A program made the position numbers and the translations under genes. A stretch of DNA of 64,000 bases, from positions 1,364,001 through 1,428,000 of the forward strand of contig NZ_CP009518.1 in the NCBI RefSeq assembly GCF_000970325.1, written 5' to 3'. This document shows, piece by piece, positions 8,184 to 17,299 of the stretch; the first letter of the stretch is position 1, and every line of letters begins with the position of its first letter. Below the pieces are notes generated by a model. That model was given only the letters and a program-made list of their open reading frames with translations, did no database searches and had not been told where the DNA came from. The stretch is from Methanococcoides methylutens MM1. GTDB lineage: Archaea; Halobacteriota; Methanosarcinia; Methanosarcinales; Methanosarcinaceae.

Positions 8184-10715
8184 TTACTGGTATTCTTCCA
8201 TCTCATCGAACTGAAGATATTTGTAGATCTCATCCTGTTTAGGCTCGATCTTCTCTTTGTAAGCTTCCATGTACTCCTCAACAGTCGGCATCCTGCCAAG
8301 ATTGGTGACCACAGCTCCAAGCTCTGCTGAGCCAAGGTAGACCTGAGCTCCGTCACCCACACGGTTGTCAAAGTTACGGGTGCTGGTGGAGAACACTGTG
8401 GATTCATCCGGCACACGGGCCTGGTTACCCATGCACAGTGAACAACCTGCGATCTCGATACGGGCACCGACCTGGCTGTAAATGGAGAATACGGATTCTT
8501 CCTTGAGCTGTGCCTGATCCATTTTTGTAGGTGGGCAAATCCATGTACGGACATCAGGGTTGAACTTCTGGTCGCTCCAGATAGCTGCAGCAGCACGGAA
8601 GTGTCCGATGTTTGTCATGCATGAACCGATAAAGACGTCCTGGATCTCTGTTCCTGCAACCTCGGAAAGCAGTTTGACATCATCAGGGTCGTTCGGGCAT
8701 GCAAGGATCGGCTCCTTGATGTCTGCAAGGTCGATCTCTATGACAGCTGCGTACTCTGCATTTGGATCAGCCTTGAGCAGTTTAGGATCTGCCAGCCACT
8801 CCTCGACAGCTTCGATGCGCTTCTGGATGGTCTCTGCATCGCTGTATCCGTCCTTGATCATCTTCTTCATCAGTGCAAGGTTGGAGCGCAAGAAAGTGGA
8901 TACTGATTCCTCACTGAGCTGGATACAACCGGCTGCGGCTGAGCGCTCTGCAGCGGAATCGGTAAGCTCGAATGCCTGTTCGGCTGTGAGGTCAGGAAGT
9001 CCTTCTATTTCGAGGATGCGACCGTTAAAAATGTTGATCTTGTTCTTCTTTGGCACGGTCATCAGGCCCTGCTTGATAGCATAGTATGGGATAGCATTGA
9101 CCACATCGCGCAGTGTGATGCCCGGGTTAAGCTTTCCACTGAAACGTACCAGAACGGATTCCGGCATATCCAGAGGCATGAAACCAAGAGCACCTGCAAA
9201 AGCCACCAGTCCGGAACCTGCCGGGAAGGATATGCCAATTGGGAACCGGGTATGAGAGTCGCCACCGGTACCTACTGTGTCAGGGACAAGCAGGCGGTTA
9301 AGCCAGCTGTGGATAACACCGTCTCCGGGTTTCAGGGAGACACCGGCACGATCGGAAACGAAATTAGGGAGTGATTTGTGCATCTTCACGTCTGCAGGCT
9401 TGGGATAAGCTGCAGTGTGACAGAATGACTGCATGAACATTGGAGCCTGGAACTTAAGACAGGCAAGCTCTGTGAGTTCGTCAGCGGTCATTGGTCCGGT
9501 AGTATCCTGGGAACCTACTGTGGTCATTGTTGACTCACAGGCGGTGCCCGGGAGAATTCCATCCACGCCACATGCACGGCCAACGATCTTCTGTGCAAGG
9601 GAATAGCCCTGTCCGGGTTCAGGTACAGGATTATCTGGCTTTGTGAATATGTCTGTTTCAGGCAGTCCAAGTGCCTCACGGGCCTTGGTGGTCAAAGAGC
9701 GACCGATGATTAAAGGAATACGACCTCCGGCACGGTATTCGTCTGCAATGGTGTTGGGTTTGAGGTCAAAAGTGGAGAGGACATTGCCATCCTTGTCTGT
9801 TACCTCACCTTTTACGGTGTTGATGGTGATGAGGTCATTTTTGTTGATCTTGCTGATGTCCATTTGCAGAGGCAGTGCACCTGAGTCCTCAGCTGTGTTA
9901 AAGAAGATAGGAGCTATGGCAGTACCAATGATCACGCAGCCACGGCGCTTGTTAGGGACGTATGGAATGTCCTGACCGATGTGCCAGAGAACACTGTTGC
10001 AGGCGGATTTACGGGAGGAACCGGTTCCCACCACATCAGCCACAAAGGCAACGTCGTGTCCTTCCTCGCGCCATTGTGCCATTTCCTCAATACCACCAGG
10101 GAAGCGGGTATTGCCCATTTCCAATGCATGAAGTGGTATGTCCGGGCGGCTCCATGCAGCACTTGCAGGGGAGAAATCGTCAGTGTTGATCTCGCCATCG
10201 ACCTTGAACACCTTTACAGTGATGGTCTCAGGGATTCCTGCTCTGCTTGTGAACCATTCTGCGTTGGCCCAGCTCTCAAGGACCTTCTTTGCAGCTTCGT
10301 TTGTCTTTGACAGTTCCACGACATCGTCAAAGGCCTCGTAGACAAGGGTTATACCTGAAAGCGCATCTACAGCAGAATCTGCCACTTCAGCATCTTTGAG
10401 GGCTTCAATAAGGTATTCGACATTGTAACCGCCGATCATGGTCCCGAGGATCCTGATGGCTTCTTTCTTGTCTATAAGCGGAGAAGAAGCATCTCCTGAG
10501 AGTATCTTACCAAGGAAATCGGCCTTGACCTTTGCAGCCGGATCCACACCTGGAGAGATCCTTTCAGTGAACAGGTTGAGCAGGAACTCTTCCTGATCTG
10601 CAGGAGGATTTTGTAACAATTCACAAAGTTCAGAGGTCTGTACCGGATTCAGAGGAAGTGCAGGAATACCCTGAGCGTTCCTCTCTTCTTCGTGTTTTAG
10701 ATAAGCTTCGATCAT
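8184..10715 (-). CDS. acnB: Aconitate hydratase B (2-methylisocitrate dehydratase type)
   Basis: The 843 residues are close to the length of bacterial AcnB (about 865). Order: an N-terminal helical HEAT-like domain (~1-160), the swivel domain (~165-380, with TDDFSPASAAWSRPD), then the catalytic domains. The [4Fe-4S] ligands are Cys699 (CMTNIGHF) and Cys758/Cys761 (CSLCMGNQ). DTTGPMTADEL and GTGGDSHTRFP are active-site loops. It isomerises citrate to isocitrate in the partial oxidative TCA route that supplies 2-oxoglutarate. GGAGG lies 7 bases before the ATG, a strong start. The AcnB type is mainly bacterial, which suggests old acquisition in this lineage. Confidence 0.95.
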   Translation of the reverse strand: MIEAYLKHEEERNAQGIPALPLNPVQTSELCELLQNPPADQEEFLLNLFTERISPGVDPAAKVKADFLGKILSGDASSPLIDKKEAIRILGTMIGGYNVEYLIEALKDAEVADSAVDALSGITLVYEAFDDVVELSKTNEAAKKVLESWANAEWFTSRAGIPETITVKVFKVDGEINTDDFSPASAAWSRPDIPLHALEMGNTRFPGGIEEMAQWREEGHDVAFVADVVGTGSSRKSACNSVLWHIGQDIPYVPNKRRGCVIIGTAIAPIFFNTAEDSGALPLQMDISKINKNDLITINTVKGEVTDKDGNVLSTFDLKPNTIADEYRAGGRIPLIIGRSLTTKAREALGLPETDIFTKPDNPVPEPGQGYSLAQKIVGRACGVDGILPGTACESTMTTVGSQDTTGPMTADELTELACLKFQAPMFMQSFCHTAAYPKPADVKMHKSLPNFVSDRAGVSLKPGDGVIHSWLNRLLVPDTVGTGGDSHTRFPIGISFPAGSGLVAFAGALGFMPLDMPESVLVRFSGKLNPGITLRDVVNAIPYYAIKQGLMTVPKKNKINIFNGRILEIEGLPDLTAEQAFELTDSAAERSAAAGCIQLSEESVSTFLRSNLALMKKMIKDGYSDAETIQKRIEAVEEWLADPKLLKADPNAEYAAVIEIDLADIKEPILACPNDPDDVKLLSEVAGTEIQDVFIGSCMTNIGHFRAAAAIWSDQKFNPDVRTWICPPTKMDQAQLKEESVFSIYSQVGARIEIAGCSLCMGNQARVPDESTVFSTSTRNFDNRVGDGAQVYLGSAELGAVVTNLGRMPTVEEYMEAYKEKIEPKQDEIYKYLQFDEMEEYQ

Positions 10716-10922
10716 CTTTTATCCTCCATTGGAAATTGCGTTTCCGCCGCATTGGCAACTGTAAGCTTTTTCCTGTGTGGTTTCTCTAAAAAAGCATTTC
10801 ATTGCCTGTAAATATGATGCTGATAATCCGTGTTTGCTATATATGACATTAACGGAGAAACGAATGAATATAATTAGTTAATGGAGCGAGCTGAAGGCGA
10901 GAGTATCAGCTAAAAACAAAAT

Positions 10923-12134
10923 TCAATCGTCCAGTCCTTTCCTGCCAAAAACATAGTTGGCAACTCTCAGAGCATCACGATCACCTGTGGCCTTGTCCAC
11001 AGAATCACTAAGCTTCACCACAGGTATATCATCGATCTTGTGAAGCTTGATCACCATATTGAGCGGAGGACTGTAGCTGAAGAAATCCGAATTATTCGTC
11101 AGGCTTGTTCCGATACCGAAACTGCAATTGATCCTGTCTTCGCAATACTCGTTCAACCTGACAGCATCTTTGACATGAAGCGAATCACTGAACACAAGTG
11201 ACTTCTTCATGGGGTCGATTCCCAGCTTTTTGTAATGCTCAATAACCTCATCTGCGAACTTGAATGGATCACCGCTATCATGGCGGACACCGTCATAGAT
11301 CTTGGCAAGCTCAAGACCAAAGTTCCTGAAGAAGGGCTTTGATCCGAATGTGTCGCTCAGTGCAATTCCAAGGTCACCTTTGTAGACCTTCACCCAGTTC
11401 TCGAAGGCGAACAGGTTTGCATTCCGAAGTCCAACAAGTGCGGAATTTCCCATGATCCATTCGTGACCGATAGTTCCTATGGGACGGACACCGTACTTTT
11501 TGGCAAGATAGACATTGCTTGTGCCTGCAAATGAATCAAGCCTGTGCAGGACGTCAACGACCTTATCGTGCAATTTGAATCCCCTGCGGCGCCGGGTTCC
11601 GAATTCTGAGAAGATGCAATCGTTCGAGTTCAGTTCTTCACCCACCTCACTCATCAGACTCCCATACTCGTTCATCAGGGTTGTCTCAGGGTCATCACCA
11701 TTGGATGCGAACCTGTTCAGCCAGTCCTTTTCCACGATGGTGAAATAGAGTTCCGAGATGGTCGCCATGAGGACGATCTCCCATAGGATGGAACTGTGCC
11801 AGGGCCCTTCTACCCACAGGTCAAGATCGCCATCATCGGTAAGGGAAAGGCTCACTTCTGAAGGATCGAAACGGAAGTTCTTGAGATACTCAAGATAGGA
11901 TGGTTTGAAAAAAGGGCAATTCTCCTTAAGCCAGAGGTATTCCTCATCGGTCAGCGCCAGTCCGACAATGTCCTCATCAATGGTCCTGCGCAGTTCTGCC
12001 ACGAACTCGGAATTGAACCGCTGGTCTCCCCTGTTTATGAAATGATACTCAGCACGAGCATCAGGGAAGAGTTCCAGCACAGCCATCTGCATTGTGAACT
12101 TGTAAAGGTCATTGTCCAGTATCGATCGGATCAC
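10923..12134 (-). CDS. pncB: Nicotinate phosphoribosyltransferase
   Basis: The 403-residue protein begins [14 protein letters not shown], the classic PncB opening. FGTRRRRGF lies at 178-186, TIGHEWIMG at 221-229 and RHDSGDP at 284-290, giving the catalytic His and phosphoribosyl-pyrophosphate site of the type II family. It makes nicotinate mononucleotide from nicotinate, PRPP and ATP in NAD salvage. It is divergent from the DMT permease gene, with promoter-like A/T sequence between them. No other NAD gene is adjacent, although the Sir2 gene at 52,292 consumes NAD. Confidence 0.93.
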   Translation of the reverse strand: MIRSILDNDLYKFTMQMAVLELFPDARAEYHFINRGDQRFNSEFVAELRRTIDEDIVGLALTDEEYLWLKENCPFFKPSYLEYLKNFRFDPSEVSLSLTDDGDLDLWVEGPWHSSILWEIVLMATISELYFTIVEKDWLNRFASNGDDPETTLMNEYGSLMSEVGEELNSNDCIFSEFGTRRRRGFKLHDKVVDVLHRLDSFAGTSNVYLAKKYGVRPIGTIGHEWIMGNSALVGLRNANLFAFENWVKVYKGDLGIALSDTFGSKPFFRNFGLELAKIYDGVRHDSGDPFKFADEVIEHYKKLGIDPMKKSLVFSDSLHVKDAVRLNEYCEDRINCSFGIGTSLTNNSDFFSYSPPLNMVIKLHKIDDIPVVKLSDSVDKATGDRDALRVANYVFGRKGLDD

Positions 12135-12200
12135 ATGAGGTCTTCCTTTTTAGGCACTGACTATAGCATTGCCTTATATGAATGTACATATCGAAACCAA

Positions 12201-12212
12201 TATATAAAAATA
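12201..12212 (+). promoter_or_regulatory. TATA box of the DMT permease gene
   Basis: TATATAAAAATA lies about 55 bases before the ATG at 12263 in the divergent pncB/DMT spacer. It matches the archaeal TATA consensus and predicts a short leader of about 30 bases. Confidence 0.5.
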
Positions 12213-12262
12213 CAGGCTCTCAAATGCAATCAGGATATTGAAAGCTTACAAAAAGTGGTAAA

Positions 12263-13156
12263 ATGGAAGATCGTACAAAAGGAATTCTCTACATGCTGAC
12301 GGTTGTTGCCATCTGGGGATTCTCCTTCGTTGCAACAAAGGTGCTGCTGAATTATCTTGATCCTGCAACCATCGGATTTACCCGCTTCTTCATTGCTACC
12401 GTTCTACTATTTGCGATCTGCAGGAAAAGGGAAAAATACGCACTTGATGAAGTAAAGTACGTTGCAATTGCTGGTTTCCTGGGAATCACCTGCTACTACA
12501 TGTTCGAGAACGTAGCACTTACATTCACAACTGCCACCAACTCTTCCCTCATCGGCGCAACAGTTCCGGTATTCTTCCTGTTTACCATAGATGCCCTCAG
12601 GAGGAAATTTTCAAAAACAACAAAGTATATTGGTGCCTTCATCGCGTTTGTCGGGGTAGGGTTATTGATACTAAACGGAACTTTCAACCTTAACCTGAAT
12701 CCGCTGGGAGATTTCCTGATGTTCGGATCGGTCTTTTCCTGGATATTCTACACCCTGATCATCGACCGTCTGGGTTCAAGGAATATGCTTATTGTATCCC
12801 GAGATCTTACATTGTCAGGTACGATCTTTCTCCTTCCATTTGCACTTTACGAAGCACAGGATCTCAGGATAGATATATTCTCTCAAAATGACCTCCTGGT
12901 AGTTGTTGCTGCTCTCATTTACCTGGGGTTATTCTGCTCAGCACTGGGCTTCCTGTTCTGGAACAAGGCAATACATCTCGCAGGCTCCAGTACCACTACC
13001 AATGGAATCTACCTTCTCCCGCTTGTAACAATTATAGGAGACAGCATAATAATCGGGAATGTGCCGAACATCTATGTTATGATCGGGACAATGCTTGTCC
13101 TTGCTGGTGTTTACCTTTCCGAACGTAACGGAAATGGTCGTATGAAAGATCAATGA
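12263..13156 (+). CDS. DMT-superfamily (EamA) transporter
   Basis: This 297-residue protein has ten predicted membrane helices arranged as two EamA repeats. The first begins AIWGFSFVATKVLLNYLDP and the second begins near FGSVFSWIFYTLIIDRLG, each with the characteristic small-residue helices; the last helix is followed by a short basic tail. The family exports or imports metabolites such as amino acids or nucleotides, and no specificity can be inferred. It is a single gene with its own promoter in the divergent spacer. Confidence 0.88.
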   Translation: MEDRTKGILYMLTVVAIWGFSFVATKVLLNYLDPATIGFTRFFIATVLLFAICRKREKYALDEVKYVAIAGFLGITCYYMFENVALTFTTATNSSLIGATVPVFFLFTIDALRRKFSKTTKYIGAFIAFVGVGLLILNGTFNLNLNPLGDFLMFGSVFSWIFYTLIIDRLGSRNMLIVSRDLTLSGTIFLLPFALYEAQDLRIDIFSQNDLLVVVAALIYLGLFCSALGFLFWNKAIHLAGSSTTTNGIYLLPLVTIIGDSIIIGNVPNIYVMIGTMLVLAGVYLSERNGNGRMKDQ

Positions 13157-13197
13157 CAGTATCTGTCTCCCTTCATGTTGATAAGTAAGTTTTCAAA

Positions 13198-13443
13198 TCA
13201 TGAAAGGTCGCACCGGATGGCTTCTTCCCCGGTCTCAGCATCGCGATATGTTTTTCGCCGCTTTGTGTACCTGTTCCGGTATCCACAGATAATGAAGATG
13301 CAGTCTATCTTTGTGAAATGTTCACACTTCATGCATTCCAACAATTCGATGTCCCGGTTGAGCTAGGGGCAGTTCTCGATCCATCCTTCAAGAACCGGAA
13401 ATTTGTTTTTATGTTCTATTGTATCACCACATAATATGGGGTG
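13198..13443 (-). pseudogene. Cys-containing small protein remnant with in-frame amber codon
   Basis: Read on the minus strand, a frame bounded by TAA (13446-13444) and TGA (13200-13198) runs 81 codons with one internal TAG at 13365-13363. Both sides look protein-like: before it comes HKNKFPVLEGWIENCP, after it LNRDIELLECMKCEHF and a basic end with EEAIRCDLS. There is no ATG, GTG or TTG before the TAG, so the upstream half has no usable start; the only ATG (13332) would give 44 residues. It is most simply a decaying gene. TAG could also be read as pyrrolysine in this group. The homologue is not recognised. Confidence 0.35.
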
Positions 13444-13590
13444 TTAAAGACCAATATATATTTTGTCCAGCCAACAAAAGTAAAATATCGACCCCCCCCC
13501 CACATATTATATAAATATAAGACATAAAGTTATATATTTTATAAGTTGAAATAGTTATGTTGGAAAAGAAATGGGAAATAGTTGATCAAA
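13444..13590. other. A/T-rich intergenic spacer with C10 tract and TATA-like boxes
   Basis: The stretch holds a run of ten C at 13492-13501 flanked by A/T-rich sequence, and two TATA-like stretches (ATTATATAAATATAAG around 13507-13522, TTATATATTTTATAAG around 13530-13545) that could drive the small Cys-rich gene at 13591. Another A/T box near 13455-13463 could serve the remnant on the minus strand. Confidence 0.4.
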
Positions 13591-13601
13591 ATGGTCGATA
13601 A
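13557..13601 (+). other. Possible 14-codon leader ORF overlapping the Cys-rich gene
   Basis: ATG at 13557 opens a 14-residue frame ending in TAA at 13599-13601, overlapping the first 11 bases of the Cys-rich ORF in another frame. Position just after the TATA-like boxes makes it a candidate leader or coupling peptide, but chance is a fair alternative. Confidence 0.2.
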
Positions 13602-13740
13602 AAAAATCTGCACCTGTTTGAATTGTGGAAATTGTTTTTGTGAAAGGGACCCTGAACTATTATTAAAGGAAGGGTGCCAAAATTGCATTTGTAAAGAAGT
13701 TGGACCTAGCTTTAGTCTTTTAGGTATGAAAAAATGCTAA
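13591..13740 (+). CDS. Cysteine-rich 49-aa putative metal-binding protein
   Basis: ATG at 13591 to TAA at 13740 gives 49 residues with nine Cys at positions 7, 9, 12, 15, 17, 29, 32, 34 and 49. The first cluster is CxCxxCxxCxC and the second CxxCxC, separated by a charged helix-like DPELLLKEG. The symmetry suggests two metal sites or one Zn/Cu cluster, metallothionein-like. TGATC three bases before the ATG is a partial match to the GGTGATC ribosome binding site. No homologue was recognised. Confidence 0.55.
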   Translation: MVDKKICTCLNCGNCFCERDPELLLKEGCQNCICKEVGPSFSLLGMKKC

Positions 13741-13845
13741 TCTGTTCGTGAATTTAATTTAGATAGTAAACAGATTTGCATAAATAAAAAGGAACTGAGA
13801 AACAAACCAATGTTCCTCAGTATTTAGCGATAAGTCTCTCGCAAT

Positions 13846-15153
13846 TTACTCATACCTCAAAGCATCCACCGGATTCAGCTTCGATGCATTCTTTGCAGGC
13901 ATCAGGCCAGCCACCATGCCAACTCCGATCGAAACGATGGTTGCCATCGCTGTTGCCTTCAGGCTCAGTGTGAATGCAAATGGTATCTTCAGCTGCATGG
14001 AGATCAGGAACACGATGAACTGAACGATGGCCGTTCCCAGCAGGATACCAAGCAGACCGCCTACAAGACCTATTAAGGCAGCATTGCACAGGAATATCAT
14101 GAGGATGTCCTCATTTCTGGCACCTATCGCTTTCATTATACCGATCTCCTTTGTTTTCTCAAGCACTGAGGTGAACATTGTGTTGGCAATGCCAACTGAG
14201 CCTACCAGCAGGGAGATCCCTGCAATGAATGCCAGGAATGCAGTCAGAGCGGTGATCAGCTTATTGGTACCTTCCATGATCTCCTTTTGTGAGGAGATAT
14301 AGAAGTCCTTTGTATCCTCATCGACACGTCTTGATAACTTCAGTTTATTTTCCATGTCATCAAGCACAGCATTCACATCGGATCCTTCGTAAAGCATCAC
14401 TTCAATGGAATCATAGACACCTTCCTCTTTTGCAAATGCATCATCCTCGGCCTGAAGATCATATACATCGTCGCATGACATGTACACACTACTGCCGAAC
14501 ATACTGCTTATGCCCCCAAGAAGTCCGTCACCTTTTGCAAGGATGCCGACAACCCTGTATGACCTTTCATTCAGGACGATCATCTGGTTAAGCCTTATCT
14601 TCTTATCCTTGAAAGCCTCGTTCGAAAGTGAATCAGAGATCACCACGACATTCCTGTCACCGGGTTTTAGCATCCGCCCCTCGGCGATCTTCTCCGTGGT
14701 CATCTTCTCCCATACCTTCGGGTCCACACCGCTTATCCATACGGATGTTTCCTCGCCACTCATGTCCAGTAATGCACTGCTTTCCACTTTTACATTGATG
14801 TACTCGACCTCAGGGATGCGTTCAAGGGTCTGAACATCCTTTTTTGTTAGCTTTGCCTGTGCATCCATGTCAGGGTCTTCAAGGTACTCATTATACTCCT
14901 GCCCCTCAACAGGTTCAGCACCTACTTCTTCTTCATCGATGACCTGAAAGGGAGTAGAAGCGACGATGGTGATAGTATCACCTCCGAATCCTTCCAACGT
15001 CTTGGTAACCTGGTCCTGGAAGAACTCGCCTGTGGTCACCACGGTCATGACAGAGGCTATGCCTATGATAACTCCAATGATCGTAAGCCAGCTTCTCAGC
15101 TTGTTACCCTTGACCATGTTCAATGATATCTTTAATATCTTCGCCGGTTTCAT
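13846..15153 (-). CDS. MacB/FtsX-type ABC transporter permease
   Basis: The 435-residue protein has one N-terminal membrane helix (WLTIIGVIIGIASVMTVVTT), a large extracytoplasmic MacB periplasmic-core domain (~50-290) and three C-terminal helices (FtsX domain, ~300-435) with EKTKEIGIMKAIGAR, which contacts the ATPase. The start was set at ATG 15153, with AGGGTG seven bases upstream, rather than GTG 15162. It is the last gene of a three-gene operon with the CARDB-like exported protein and the ATPase. MacB-like exporters move lipopeptides, lipids or small molecules; the cargo is unknown. Confidence 0.9.
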   Translation of the reverse strand: MKPAKILKISLNMVKGNKLRSWLTIIGVIIGIASVMTVVTTGEFFQDQVTKTLEGFGGDTITIVASTPFQVIDEEEVGAEPVEGQEYNEYLEDPDMDAQAKLTKKDVQTLERIPEVEYINVKVESSALLDMSGEETSVWISGVDPKVWEKMTTEKIAEGRMLKPGDRNVVVISDSLSNEAFKDKKIRLNQMIVLNERSYRVVGILAKGDGLLGGISSMFGSSVYMSCDDVYDLQAEDDAFAKEEGVYDSIEVMLYEGSDVNAVLDDMENKLKLSRRVDEDTKDFYISSQKEIMEGTNKLITALTAFLAFIAGISLLVGSVGIANTMFTSVLEKTKEIGIMKAIGARNEDILMIFLCNAALIGLVGGLLGILLGTAIVQFIVFLISMQLKIPFAFTLSLKATAMATIVSIGVGMVAGLMPAKNASKLNPVDALRYE

Positions 15154-15180
15154 TATGAACACCCTAAAAAAAAAGAAGCA

Positions 15181-16431
15181 TCAGAGCTTTTTCTTCTTAT
15201 AGAACACAAAGCCTGCAACACAAGCGACTGCAAAAGCAAGGACCACCCAGCTCTTTGATCCGCTACTCTTGGCTGATTCCTGTATTAACACCGGCTTTGA
15301 TGCAAGTACTGACAACTCCTTGTCCTGAACTTCCCTTTCACCGTCACTTGAGGTATATGCGATCTGGAATTTCAGTGGAAGGAACTCACCGTAAGTGTCA
15401 GGTGTGATCCCAAAATCTGCTATTGTGTAGTCACCTTTCTGAAGACTGCCAAGAACTACAGAATTTGAGCCGCCATTCACATTCCAGCCTTCCTGATCAG
15501 GGATTGAGATCGTTACAGAACTTGCCTTGTTGTTACCGATGTTTGAAACCGAGAAAGAATAATCCCCTCTCTGAGTCTGTTCGACAAAGACGATATCAAA
15601 GTCAGTTGTACCTCCGATGTAGATACCCGCTTTACTCTCAATGGTCTTACGTTTCTGGTTCTCCAGCGTTCCGGCCTGCGTGATGGTCTGCAGTTCCTCC
15701 ACATCATCATAAACAAGTGTCATATCCAGCTTGTATAGTCCGGGTTTTGTGTTGACGTTCGTCAATACCTGATACTCCACTGTGGCATTCTCACCAATAT
15801 CGATGAAATTGATGTACTTCACATTGCTTGAACCAACAGGAAGTATAAGATCACTTGTGCTTTCCCAGGAGAACATGGCATTCTTCAGAGGAGAGTTTCC
15901 CACGTTCTTTATCACAAAGGAGAGATTGGTCTTTTTCCCAGGAACCAGTTTTTCAAGGCTGATGGATTCGATCTCGGCATTGGATTCACTATCAATATCT
16001 ATCATGACCTCCTGCTTCAGAGAAGCATGATCCCTGTTGCCCTGCTCATAGACCAGTACTTCAAGGGGATATTGCCCTGCATTGACATTGTTGTCAACCA
16101 GAAGTTCGAACTTCACAACCTTGCTGTTCTCATCTTCATAGCGTTTTCCAAGCTTTCCGATGTTCTCGATTATCGGCTGTCCTGAAACTTTGCTGAAAGG
16201 ATATTTAGGTACAAGCTCAACAACAACATTATCGGTTGTACTTGACCTGGTATTCTGGACGGAAAACCTGATCTCGAGAATATCACCGGGTTTTACCGGA
16301 TCAGGGTTCTGGTTCAGGAGATCGACGATCAATCCCCTGTCTGAATTGGTCAGTGCCATTGCAGTTTGTCCGAATGCTATTGAAATGAAGAGAAATAATA
16401 CTATAATACTTGAAAGCTTTTTAGAATTCAT
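15181..16431 (-). CDS. Exported, membrane-anchored CARDB/NEW3-like protein (COG1361 type)
   Basis: This 416-residue protein has a signal peptide (LSSIIVLFLFISIAFGQTAMA), three or four Ig-like beta domains of CARDB/NEW3 type (for example PVKPGDILEIRFSVQN, LVPGKKTNLSFVIKNVGNSPL and YSFSVSNIGNNKASSV) and a single C-terminal helix with a KKKKL stop-transfer. ATG at 16431 was chosen over GTG 16440 because GTGATC ends three bases before it. It lies between the ATPase and permease of the same operon, 27 bases before the permease start, so it is probably the extracytoplasmic partner of the exporter. Confidence 0.85.
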   Translation of the reverse strand: MNSKKLSSIIVLFLFISIAFGQTAMALTNSDRGLIVDLLNQNPDPVKPGDILEIRFSVQNTRSSTTDNVVVELVPKYPFSKVSGQPIIENIGKLGKRYEDENSKVVKFELLVDNNVNAGQYPLEVLVYEQGNRDHASLKQEVMIDIDSESNAEIESISLEKLVPGKKTNLSFVIKNVGNSPLKNAMFSWESTSDLILPVGSSNVKYINFIDIGENATVEYQVLTNVNTKPGLYKLDMTLVYDDVEELQTITQAGTLENQKRKTIESKAGIYIGGTTDFDIVFVEQTQRGDYSFSVSNIGNNKASSVTISIPDQEGWNVNGGSNSVVLGSLQKGDYTIADFGITPDTYGEFLPLKFQIAYTSSDGEREVQDKELSVLASKPVLIQESAKSSGSKSWVVLAFAVACVAGFVFYKKKKL

Positions 16432-16445
16432 ATCGATCACTTTGT

Positions 16446-17186
16446 TTAGATATTGTGATAATCAAAAGTTGTCTGTGAACCATCCACGGAAAAATTATCA
16501 TTGGGTTCATCGCGAACTATCTGACCGTCCTTCAGAACGATGTGTCTTTCAGCATACTGTGCGAGGTTCATATCATGGGTTACCATGACCACGGTCTTTC
16601 CTTTTTCTTTCCAGAGCCTTTGAAGAATGTTCATGACCTCACGCCCGGTCTTACTGTCCAGTGCACCGGTTGGTTCGTCTGCGAGAATCAGTTCCGGATC
16701 ACATGCCAGAGATCGGGCTATGGAGACACGTTGCTGCTGGCCACCCGAAAGCTGGTTGGGCCTGTTGTTCAGCTTGTCTGACAGGCCGACCATATCAAGG
16801 GCTTCCTTTGCCCTTTCCATGGCAACATCATCTTCAACTTCCTGGACCTCAAGGGGAAGGAGAACGTTCTCAAGAGCTGTCATTCCGGGGATCAGGTTAT
16901 ACTGCTGAAAAACGAATCCAATTGTCTTACCCCTGAGTGTGGAAAGGTCTGATTCGGTCATTTCTGAGATGTTCCTTGATTTCAGGAAGATCTCACCATC
17001 GGAGGGAACATCAAGACAGCCTACGAGGTTCATCATTGTAGACTTTCCACTTCCTGACGGACCTATGATGGCTGCAAACTCTCCACGATCTATGGAAACG
17101 CTCACGTTCTGGAGGGCATTTACCTGCACCTCTCCCATCTGGTAGGTTTTCCAGACGTCCCTGAAAGCGATCAGTGGTTCTGACAT
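16446..17186 (-). CDS. MacB/LolD-type ABC transporter ATPase
   Basis: The 246-residue protein has Walker [11 protein letters not shown]-loop [13 protein letters not shown], signature [19 protein letters not shown] and Walker [14 protein letters not shown], then the H-loop VTHD. It powers the FtsX-type permease of the same operon. The longer frame back to 17258 was rejected: it begins in promoter sequence, and the family starts at [15 protein letters not shown]. No strong ribosome binding site precedes this ATG, and a TATA box (17209-17218) predicts a very short or absent leader. Confidence 0.93.
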   Translation of the reverse strand: MSEPLIAFRDVWKTYQMGEVQVNALQNVSVSIDRGEFAAIIGPSGSGKSTMMNLVGCLDVPSDGEIFLKSRNISEMTESDLSTLRGKTIGFVFQQYNLIPGMTALENVLLPLEVQEVEDDVAMERAKEALDMVGLSDKLNNRPNQLSGGQQQRVSIARSLACDPELILADEPTGALDSKTGREVMNILQRLWKEKGKTVVMVTHDMNLAQYAERHIVLKDGQIVRDEPNDNFSVDGSQTTFDYHNI

Positions 17187-17208
17187 AGGTCGTTGTAAAT
17201 ACTGACAT

Positions 17209-17218
17209 CTATAAAAAC
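17209..17218 (-). promoter_or_regulatory. TATA box of the MacB-like ABC operon
   Basis: On the minus strand GTTTTTATAG lies about 25-32 bases before the ATG at 17186, as expected for a nearly leaderless archaeal transcript. It is back to back with the promoter of the divergent gene at 17300. Confidence 0.5.
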
Positions 17219-17269
17219 GAGAAGTAGTTAAGAAAGATAGTTGAAAAACATAGTTCAACTACATTTTTC

Positions 17270-17278
17270 TTATATATC
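17270..17278 (+). promoter_or_regulatory. TATA box of the membrane protein gene at 17300
   Basis: TTATATATC lies about 22-30 bases before the ATG at 17300, which indicates a leaderless or very short-leader transcript. Confidence 0.5.
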
Positions 17279-17299
17279 AGCTACTACATAGGACCGGCC

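Noticed and set aside
13175-13366. 63-codon plus-strand frame
   Set aside because: It is antisense to the better protein-like frame on the minus strand, with no ribosome binding site and no recognisable content.
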